Assembly: GCA_009801015.1 (NCBI GenBank)
Contig: VHZZ01003931.1
Span: 17,842 to 46,508, forward strand
DNA from: Silene noctiflora
Taxonomy: Eukaryota > Streptophyta > Magnoliopsida > Caryophyllales > Caryophyllaceae
Length of the DNA: 28,667 nt
Direction: 5' to 3'
Shown here: in pieces, positions 21,801-28,667 of the stretch
How positions within the stretch are numbered: position 1 is the stretch's first letter
How the letters are laid out: each line of letters opens with the position of its first letter
Notes under the pieces: generated by a model
What the model saw: the letters and a program-made list of their open reading frames with translations, nothing else
Databases searched by the model: none
Told to the model about the DNA's origin: nothing
Made by a program: the position numbers and the translations under genes

Positions 21801-24800
21801 AATCAAGTTTACACAAGGACCTCGAATATGGAGTAGTATGCACCATACACTAAAAATCATGAATAAAAGAAACACTGAAAATTCTAGAGACCACCATAAG
21901 TCCAGTCTACATAGATGTATCATGTATGTCTTTTTTTAAGTACCGCCATCAGAATATTACTTCACAAAGTACAACAGAACTAAATATTGCAGTACATTAC
22001 CATGGGAAAAAAAATGCTCCAGATGTCAATACCTGTACATACTGACGGTTCAGCTGCTCTAGCCAATCAATTTTCACAATAACCTTATCATCAGCAAAGA
22101 TATGGCTGCGTCTTTTCAGGATAGTGGCGATAGTATATCCCAATGCCATCAAACCACCAAGAAGTCGGACGCTGACTTCAAAAGTTATTCTAGGTGATAT
22201 TATAAATGGACTGTCAGTTACCCATTCCTGAAATCAGCAAGTATAACTACTTAGAAGAGAAAGGCTTCATCCTGAAATGCAAACAGTCCTGCTCTTAGCA
22301 TATTTCCCGTTACAAACTCAATTTCAAAGTCAAACTGGTGAAGGAGTCCGTTGAATTTCTGCAAATTATTCTCTAACTGCTTCTTAATATTACGGTTTTT
22401 CTCCTGAATCAATGAGCACATCTTCTAAATCTGAAAAAAGAGTACTAAATATAGTGTCCTGGATATTAATGATTGGGCCCCAAATACCAATGACCCCTAT
22501 AGTATGTGTTTTAAGTGCACGAGTGTTGACAGCTATTTTTGGCGAACCAGATAACTTTCCAGAAGCCTGGTGTAAACTATGTTACTTTATCTCTTCGCTT
22601 TTAGCCTTTTAGGGCCATAATGTGTCCAGCACAACATTCAAGGACATGATATGTAAACTGGACCTCAAGGTTACCAATCCGACACTTCTCACAGCACAGG
22701 CAGAAAGTGATGCTCCCATAACAAAAGTAAAGGAAAAGATGTGTGAAACATCTAGTATGATCTTTGACAATTTTAGCCTTATATCTCAAATGTCTTACGA
22801 TTTTCCTGCAGAATACTGTTAATATTTCAACCTTTGAGTTAAATTATAGTTTTGAAGACCTGTCCTTAATATTGGACAAAGTCCCCACGTCACAAAATTT
22901 GAGCCATGACGAGTTAGACAGTTAGATATCTACCCTGTTCCCGTATCAGACACTCGTATCGTGCCCAAATAACATATGCTGCAACTAAACATTTACATCA
23001 AGGAACACTGACATACTGCAATTCTCCAAAATCCTGCAACAGTTGGATGAAAAATATATTCCAAGTAACACTGCAAAAGAAGATGTCACAATACCTCAAA
23101 CATGAGATTATACTTGACATCTCTGTTCCTCATCCTAAGATATAACTGGCAAGCTTCAGGATCTTCAACTAGGGGTGAAAGGTATGTCATATGTCTCCTC
23201 TTTAGTTTTCTTAGTCAGCTCGGGAATCACTTCCTTGATTTGATCCTCGGTCACAGTTCTTCTTGACTACAAGAACAGAAGCCACTCAGTGCTAGAGGTA
23301 CGGGAATAAAAACCAGCTTAGAATGCTTCAGAACAAACAATATGAAAACTTGATTGAAAATACAATTGGAAAGTTAACCTTTAAAATGTAAGTAGGGTTC
23401 TGAAAGCCAGTAAATGGATTAAATTTGTTGATAATCTTTACATGGGCTGTTTCAAGATCTGGCTCTATGAAAGCCTTGTACATTGGATATACCTGCCAAT
23501 CAATGCGCATAAAATTCAGGGTACAGAAAGCCCCATAGACGAGTTATACATGCAATTTCAAACAAAACAAAAAACAGTAAAAAAAAAATAAAGAAACATA
23601 GTGATAATATAAACCGTTTCAGAGATCTGATGGATAATTTCTTCAGGCTCCTGCCCAGCACGTTGAATGTCTCGTAAAACACGTTTTACTAAGTCAAAAT
23701 GTACTCCACCCGTGACTGACACACGAAGATCTAGAAAAGGCCTCAATTTCTCACTCAACGCATAGATACCTTCGATAATCACAATCCGGGAGCTGGGTGC
23801 TTCAATTGTTCTGCAGAAATAAGAAACACTCTTGAAAACAAAGAGCATTATAGGCAAAAACTTAGAAAAGTAATGCATAAGCATTAACTAGAAATTTCCA
23901 AAATAATCCTAGCCATTAGAGAAGACAACAAACACAAGCAAACAGAGGTGAAGAAAAGGCAAAATGCATTAATGAAACATCAACCCATTAGCCCACTACC
24001 ATCTATAAGCATCCCTTTTTGGACTTGACTATCCTCGAAATCACAATGAATGGACCAGAAGCCGAGGAAGGAATTCTATCAGAATCATTTACTTTGAAGG
24101 CCCAAAATATGTGCCACAATTGGTTTAAGGGTAGATAAAATCCACATAGAAGAGTATGGCAAAGACATCCAAACCTGTAGCCTGCCCGGGAGCTAGACTT
24201 GAAATCATAAATTGGAACTTGAACAGCCTTTCCTTCTTTTAGGCCACGTATATTATCGAGTAGAGTATCGTAATCTGTCAGCCGTGGATCTGTTTGAAAA
24301 TAATACCATTAGAACCCTCAGCCGTCAAAACTAAACACATCAAACCAACTGCATAACATGATCTATGGCTAAGACAGCGAGAATAATTGTGTTGGTTGCA
24401 TTTCGAGAATAGCATATAAGGTTATACAGGAATTACACAAGTTTAAAATGGCAAGCAATAACATCAAAGGAGAACCATGGTGTCTCCCAATGATACATTC
24501 AAGCTACAGGAATTTATTACACTAATACACCATTTATCAACTTACAGGCTTCGACACTAGCGTGGGGCTTAAGATTCCTACTAAGCAGAAACTGGAGTAT
24601 CGAATATTCATCACATCATTTGAATGCATATACCAAAGCACTTGAGGCATACTTAATGGGTGATTTTTTTAAATAATAAATTTTATCTTTGTCCATATAT
24701 GAACTTCCTTATATCCCTTTTGGGTGCCCATGAGATCCTTTCAAATTTTGTACCAATTACAGGAAGTATACCAAGAATCCAGAATTGTACTAGGATCCAG

Positions 24801-25165
24801 AAGACATGAGATTAATGTCTGAACTCACCGTCAAAGTTTCCATCGATTATCCGACTGGCGTCATTATAGTTGTCCATTGATATAACAGCAATACTAGGCA
24901 TAAAGTTGAGCATCTTCTCGGTGAAAACCGTCTTCCCAGCACCTGATGGGCCAGCTATCCCTACAAATATTATTCCATCATTCTTCTGAGCTAACAGTTG
25001 ACAAGCACGGATGACTACAAAGAACCCCTTCTCATACGACAAACGGCCATCAATTGGAACAATCTCATATCGATCACAATCCTTTCTTTTAGTTAATCGG
25101 ACTTGATCTCTTAACAGTCCTGATCGTGGCCGCGGTGATTCAAAAACAGGTAGATCTTCACCCAT
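18823..25165 (-). CDS. TTM1/TTM2-type P-loop kinase-CYTH protein, frameshifted as sequenced
   Basis: Eleven exons: 25165-24829, 24289-24175, 23810-23615, 23492-23379, 23266-23095, 22227-22033, 21105-20983, 20901-20789, 19997-19868, 19519-19253 and 19023-18823. The intended product is about 654 residues, matching Arabidopsis triphosphate tunnel metalloenzymes 1 and 2, pyrophosphatases anchored in the mitochondrial outer membrane and linked to senescence and immunity. Walker A is GPSGAGKT (72-79). A uridine-kinase-like domain follows (DYDTLLDNI, VPIYDFKSSSR, RIVIIEGIYAL), then the CYTH domain. The C-terminal third has a coiled coil (STLNERMDEFTSRIEELNSK), a Ser run and a tail-anchor helix (VILPLALTVAIGGVLFF). 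In exon 5 the expected TYDIYLSP block lacks two bases at about 23182-23185, giving a stop at 23165-23167; frame and homology resume immediately afterwards. The ATG at 25165 is preferred over the upstream TTG. Exon 9 could instead use a donor 4 bp downstream. Confidence 0.9.
19625..19830. repeat. GACCC/ACCCGA-type degenerate repeat in TTM intron 9
   Basis: GACCCGATC, TGACCC, ATGACCCGT, ATGACCCAAG and TTACCCGACTC recur at short intervals. This resembles the block at 3690-3805 and is probably the same dispersed repeat family. Confidence 0.4.
20411..20439. repeat. (GAT)n microsatellite
   Basis: Nine full GAT units plus two bases, uninterrupted, in intron 8 of the TTM-like gene. Likely length-polymorphic. 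Confidence 0.95.
21296..21800. repeat. Compositionally distinct insertion in TTM intron 6
   Basis: From about 21296 the intron changes to a segment opening with CTTGTCTCACCCATTTGTTT, like a Stowaway-type end. It continues through a CCACAACCCCAACCACACCC-rich part into a strongly G-rich plus strand (21500-21725). The rest of the 927-bp intron is ordinary AT-rich sequence. The frames on the minus strand are Pro/His/Ser-rich low complexity (HPHPHPHS) and not convincing genes. An inserted repeat is the likely cause; its right end is not clear. Confidence 0.45.
21691..21714 (+). other. Potential G-quadruplex
   Basis: GGGGATGGGGATGGGGATGG followed by TGGG gives four G-tracts of three or more with short loops. 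It is on the strand opposite the TTM mRNA, so the transcript carries the C-rich complement. Structure formation is a prediction. Confidence 0.6.
22270..22590 (-). other. Unexplained reading frames in TTM intron 5
   Basis: On the minus strand two adjacent frames are open: one of about 60 codons (22590-22390, includes SGSPKIAVNTRALKTH) and one of about 50 codons below it (includes QFDFEIEFVTGN). The second faintly resembles the end of a retroelement RNase H domain, but the following conserved residues are absent. I do not assign it. Neighbouring exons join correctly without it. Confidence 0.25.
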
Positions 25166-25185
25166 TTGCAAGATTCACACAGTAA

Positions 25186-26121
25186 CTGCAAATGCCGGAA
25201 TAAAACAACAAGTTACTCCAATGCATAAAGAATCTTGTATTGCCTTAAATACTTTAAAGCAATTACACCACATAGAATAGTAGATTACGGAAAAAATAAA
25301 AATCATAGATTCGCTACCAAGGTGAAGTTTCTGCTAAACACAAATTAAACAGAAGAATATCTTCTTGTCATCTATCATCAATGTGTCAAGATTATCTAGA
25401 AACAAGACACATTTACATAATACAAATTTTTCTTTCGGCCTGACATAATCTTACATGTCAACCGCCATAGCCAAACCAATCAAAGTACATAACCAAGTTT
25501 AAATGAATAGAACTATAGTACACCAGCAGAGTCTCAATTCTTGAACTCATTTCGGCTGTACCTAAGAATTTCTCCTAAACGAGCATTCCCTCCGTCCAAA
25601 CCTTTTTTATTCTTTGTAAGGGGTATTTTAATCGAAGGTAACAAATGACTGAGACGGAACGATCTCAACCCAAAACCCAAAACCTTAAAATGATCAAGAA
25701 TCCGTAATGCGCCTTAACCCCTACTTCATCTAAATGCTGAAAAGGAATTAACCAGAATTGTTCTCCAATCTCCACCTATCCTCCCAATCCAAAAGAATTT
25801 GGACAGAAACAAAACTAGCAACACAAACACAGCTTCATAAAAATACTAAGGTACACCCGGTTTACAATATCGATCATCATACACCCTAACTAATGAGAAT
25901 ACGCTTTTTCAATATCACTTAGATTATGTTCTGTTATTCATGGGACGTATTGACAATTCCAACTTTCTAATTTAATTCCAATTGGTTCGGGGGTACGGTG
26001 ACAATTGAATTAAGAACTGAAAAATCAAACTAATCAAGTCAAAAAGTCAATTAATACACAAATTAAAGAGACCGTCTCACATAATAATTACTCGAATTAA
26101 AAAGGATCTTGATTAACATAC
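25186..26121 (-). other. Probable 5' UTR intron of the TTM-like gene
   Basis: Strong donor TTCCAG|GTATGT at 26121 and acceptor ATTTGCAG at 25186, 20 bp before the ATG. The leader exon would start near 26250, above a T-rich stretch. A Stowaway-like relic (25585-25656) lies inside. Leader introns thus seem likely in three of the four genes here. Confidence 0.6.
25585..25656. repeat. Short Stowaway-like MITE relic
   Basis: Begins ATTCCCTCCGTCCAAACC and ends ACAAATGACTGAGACGGAA, degenerate inverted ends of the same kind as at 13466 and 27121. It lies in the probable TTM leader intron. Confidence 0.6.
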
Positions 26122-26259
26122 CTGGAATTCTGAAATTAAAGATGAAAAATTAGGATTATTGATGATTAATTAGAAGGAATATGATTCTGAAGCTGGAAAA
26201 AATTAAGACAAAAAAAGACTGACACGAAAATGGTTCAGCAGTCGTGCTCACGCAGTCAT

Positions 26260-27120
26260 GCTGCTCCGAAGTGTCTGGGTGTTATTAGATTTTTCAGCAA
26301 GTCGTCGTTATCACGAGTATATCCGTCGTAAACTTGCGGCGAATTAAATATTAGTCATGTGGATAGCTAAGACAAACAAAATTTTACTCCCTAGCGCTCT
26401 GCTTAAGTGAGAATTTGTGTAGATTTTTAAGAGTTTTATTAGTCTACCTCGATTTATTTATTATCGATTATAAAAACTCAAATAAGATCGAGTTCAATGA
26501 ATAGGATCGTCCTAATATTAGGTTTGTATCATAGTCGATACCAATTATTCTGTTTAGTTTCGTGTAGCAATCTTATAAAAATTAATTAATTGATTATGAT
26601 TATTAGTTGGTATATATGGAGTAATATATTGTCAATCCCGGTTAATAGTTATACATTTTATTTTCTATGAGCATTGAGCAAGATTTCAAACAAAGATAAC
26701 GACAAATTAGGACAGACGGTGTATATAATTGTTTGTAGAGGGTTAATTATCCTTAATTTTTTTTCTTTTCGTTTGTATTTTTCATAGTATGCAAGACGGA
26801 GCGCGTTGATTAGAAACGGAGAACAAAAGACTCGCAGACGACATAATAGAGAGATTAGAGATGGATTAAGTGGTCAAGTGGTCATGTAGACTGTGGGGGT
26901 GAGACTGGCCCTTATTCGATTTGAGTACGAGCAATTTGGGCCAAATCTCTGACCCATTTGATTATTTTTTGGACCATAATAGGTGCATATTGTAATTGGG
27001 CCAAATCATATTTGAATTTGAATAACTGCATAAGTACCCGAAAGCTCATTTTCGATTTGCTTCAAACTAATGGACTACGCCCTGCTACCAAGCTATTCAG
27101 ATTTTGTTTTTAAAATACTG
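26260..27120. other. TTM promoter and intergenic DNA
   Basis: The promoter of the TTM-like gene should lie at about 26260-26500 on the minus strand; I recognise no clear TATA box. Beyond it there is no reading frame or RNA gene with support, only a MITE relic at 26620-26728. Confidence 0.4.
26620..26728. repeat. Stowaway-like MITE relic
   Basis: Left GTCAATCCCGGTTAATAGTT and right, reversed, ACCGTCTGTCCTAATTTGTC, are degenerate inverted ends of the CTCCGTCCCGGTTAATAG type. About 110 bp, no coding sequence. Confidence 0.5.
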
Positions 27121-27211
27121 CTTATTCTGTCCAATTCATTTTTCTTACCTTTTGATTCTTTGTGAATAGTTGTTTAATTAAAGTTAACAAATGATTGAGA
27201 CGGAGAGAGTA
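27121..27211. repeat. Short Stowaway-like MITE relic
   Basis: Left TTATTCTGTCCAATTCATTT; right AACAAATGATTGAGACGGAG followed by AGAGTA, the least decayed right end of this family in the window. Confidence 0.6.
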
Positions 27212-27326
27212 TTTAATATAAGTTATGCACAAATTAAATTCTCAAACACAATAAAATTACTGATGATCTCGTGATTTTCACGGGCTCCAAAACTAGTTTA
27301 TTACATTATATACACTAGTTTAAATC

Positions 27327-27353
27327 TCGCGCAATGAAATAATGAATGCGCGA
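27327..27353. repeat. Short hairpin TCGCGCA-N13-TGCGCGA
   Basis: Seven-base GC-rich arms in AT-rich DNA, similar in form to the CCCGTG/CACGGG hairpin at 1157. Possibly a terminal hairpin of an unidentified repeat. Confidence 0.4.
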
Positions 27354-27701
27354 TATTTATATAATTTTTGTTTTTTTATTACTTAATCATGATAAGTTAA
27401 CACTCATTAATTTTTTATATTTCACGTCATTATATTTTGTATAAGGAAAAAAAAAATTGAACTGTAAAATTATTCAAGAAAACTGAGTGAAATTGAACTG
27501 TAAAATAATAGTGGTATATCATTAATTGTTCATTTTTCTTGTTATTGTATTTTGTTTCGAGCAAAAAAGAAAAAATAAATAAAATAAAAAATAAAAAAAC
27601 TGAAAATTAATCCAAGAGAATTGAATAATGTGCTATAATTTTGTCTAATAATAATAATTTCATTATATTTATTATTATTATCTGTAATATTTATATTATT
27701 A

Positions 27702-27870
27702 TTATGGGTTTTTCTATGAGTACCCCTCAACTATTCACTTTTCCACGATATACCCTTGCGTTTTCCAATTTATCACTTGTACCCTTAAGCTCTATTACTT
27801 ACCACTAACCGTGCCCATGAGACTTTACTCCGTCAATTTTTGACGTTAAATGGGTATGTGGCAAAGCAAA
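27702..27870. repeat. Probable dispersed repeat end (GAGTACCCCTCAAC type)
   Basis: The stretch carrying ATGAGTACCCCTCAACTATT, CGATATACCCTTGCGTTTTC, TTACCACTAACCGTGCCCAT and TTTTTGACGTTAAATGGGTA has the appearance of repeat ends I associate with plant genomes from memory. No second end is seen in this window, and no protein is encoded. Confidence 0.4.
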
Positions 27871-27878
27871 AGAAAAGC

Positions 27879-27987
27879 ACCCTTCTTCAACCTCATGTTC
27901 ACAACAATCCAACGCCATTACTCCTCCAAACAAACTGCTCCCTTCAAGCTATAAAAATGCCTTAACCTCCACCCTTCTTCAACCTCA
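27879..27987. repeat. 18-bp direct repeat, spaced 91 bp
   Basis: CACCCTTCTTCAACCTCA occurs at 27879-27896 and again at 27970-27987, followed each time by a similar GT-rich triplet. A small local duplication directly left of the CACTA insertion. Confidence 0.7.
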
Positions 27988-28028
27988 AGTCCCTCCTCCT
28001 CTTCATCCGTGGACCACCCAAAAAAATT

Positions 28029-28667
28029 CACTAGTACAAAAAACCCCTATCACGACGCGGTTATCCCGGCGGTTCTGATAGAAACGACGCGAAAAGTCTA
28101 ATAAATTGGCGGGAAGGGAACTTTTATGTAAGTAGGAGGTCTATAATGGCGGTTTAAAGAGGAACCGACGTTATAACCTCAGCTTTTGAAACCGCCACGA
28201 TAAGTCACTTGTGTCGGTTCTATTAACAACCGACGTTAAAAATGACGCTAAAAGTTAATAGAAAATTCAATTTTTTGGACTTAAAAACCGNCGTTATATG
28301 TTTTCGCGTCGGTTTTTAATTAAACCGACTTTAATAATTATAGTAAAAACAAAACCCTTTGTTCATTCATCTCCTAGCTTTCCAAACCGCCAAAACGCAG
28401 AGAAATTATGCACAATTGAACTCCGGCTATCATCGACTAGCTTTCCTCACGCCNCCCTCAACAACCGTTCATTACCTTCTCCCGCTGCAAGTCGACTCAA
28501 TTCAAGCCTTGATCTCCTTGTTGTTACCGTTTCTTCGAAGGTAATTTTAACCCTATTTATTTGCAATTACAATATTTTCATTTAAATCGTTATCAATATC
28601 ATCAAAATGATTGCTTTTGTATTACTATTGTTTTTGTATTACCTGTATTATTGAATAATACAAAGTA
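28029..28667 (+). mobile_element. 5' end of a second CACTA (En/Spm) transposon
   Basis: CACTAGTACAAAAAACCCC at 28029 is a CACTA terminal repeat of the CACTAGTA variety. Inside it are subterminal repeats typical of these elements: ACCGACGTTA at 28164-28173, 28229-28238 and 28287-28296 (the last with an N), inverted GTCGGTT at 28213 and 28309, and GACGCGAAAA-like words. After 28350 comes a CT-rich leader-like stretch with a possible donor GAAG|GTAATT at 28541. No transposase domain is reached before the window ends. Its terminus differs from the CACTA end at 1-46, so they are different families. Confidence 0.75.

Noticed and set aside
21521-21923. Pro/His/Ser-rich minus-strand frames of 85 and 116 codons
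   Set aside because: They result from the G-rich intronic repeat, are low complexity and overlap in different frames.
5089-25165. A biosynthetic or defence gene cluster
   Set aside because: The four genes belong to unrelated families with different cellular sites and no shared pathway.
24812-25171. Start of the TTM-like protein at a TTG at 25171
   Set aside because: The codon is TTG; the first ATG in frame is at 25165 and gives a normal MGED start after a splice acceptor.
28298-28585. 95-codon plus-strand frame containing an N
   Set aside because: Within the subterminal and leader part of a CACTA element; no transposase motif and uncertain bases.
1-28667. tRNA, rRNA, snoRNA genes or CRISPR arrays
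   Set aside because: I saw no tRNA B-box context with a foldable cloverleaf, no rRNA stretch and no regularly spaced repeats; a plant nuclear window would not carry CRISPR.

Overview
This is nuclear DNA from a flowering plant, almost certainly a core eudicot. It is AT-rich, its genes are split by GT-AG introns of 80 to 1,700 bp, and the intergenic DNA is full of CACTA, Stowaway-like and other foldback elements. The products match families best known from Arabidopsis. The many short Stowaway-type relics and TACTCCGTA-like strings made me think of Caryophyllales, but that is a weak guess. Two N bases (28291 and 28454) show this is draft assembly.

Layout: 1-3373 is a transposon graveyard. It holds one end of a CACTA element, a decayed RPA1-like (OB-fold) gene on the minus strand, foldbacks, and a 1.3 kb element with CGTCGACG-rich terminal inverted repeats. 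4259-5931 (+) is a two-exon POLYCHOME/UVI4/OSD1-type gene, an inhibitor of the anaphase-promoting complex. A probable 5' UTR intron of this gene carries a nearly complete 219-bp palindrome. 7326-13172 (-) is an 11-exon ankyrin-kinase of the plant integrin-linked-kinase-like (Raf-like C1) group. 14971-17563 (-) is a four-exon family GH28 polygalacturonase with intact catalytic motifs. 18823-25165 (-) is an 11-exon TTM1/TTM2-type gene: P-loop uridine-kinase-like domain, CYTH tunnel domain, coiled coil and C-terminal membrane anchor. Its exon 5 is 2 bp short and therefore out of frame as sequenced. From 26260 to the end there is no host gene; the window ends inside a second CACTA element starting at 28029.

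The four genes do not form an obvious pathway. They look like ordinary neighbours: cell-cycle control, signalling kinase, cell-wall pectin hydrolysis and a mitochondrial outer-membrane phosphohydrolase. I reconstructed every exon by hand from splice sites, reading-frame continuity and remembered family sequence; all exon phases close. I did not find a convincing new multi-gene system. The items most worth checking are the hairpin in the POLYCHOME-like leader intron, the TTM frameshift, the GC-AG intron and degenerate catalytic motifs of the kinase, and the RPA-like pseudogene next to the CACTA end.
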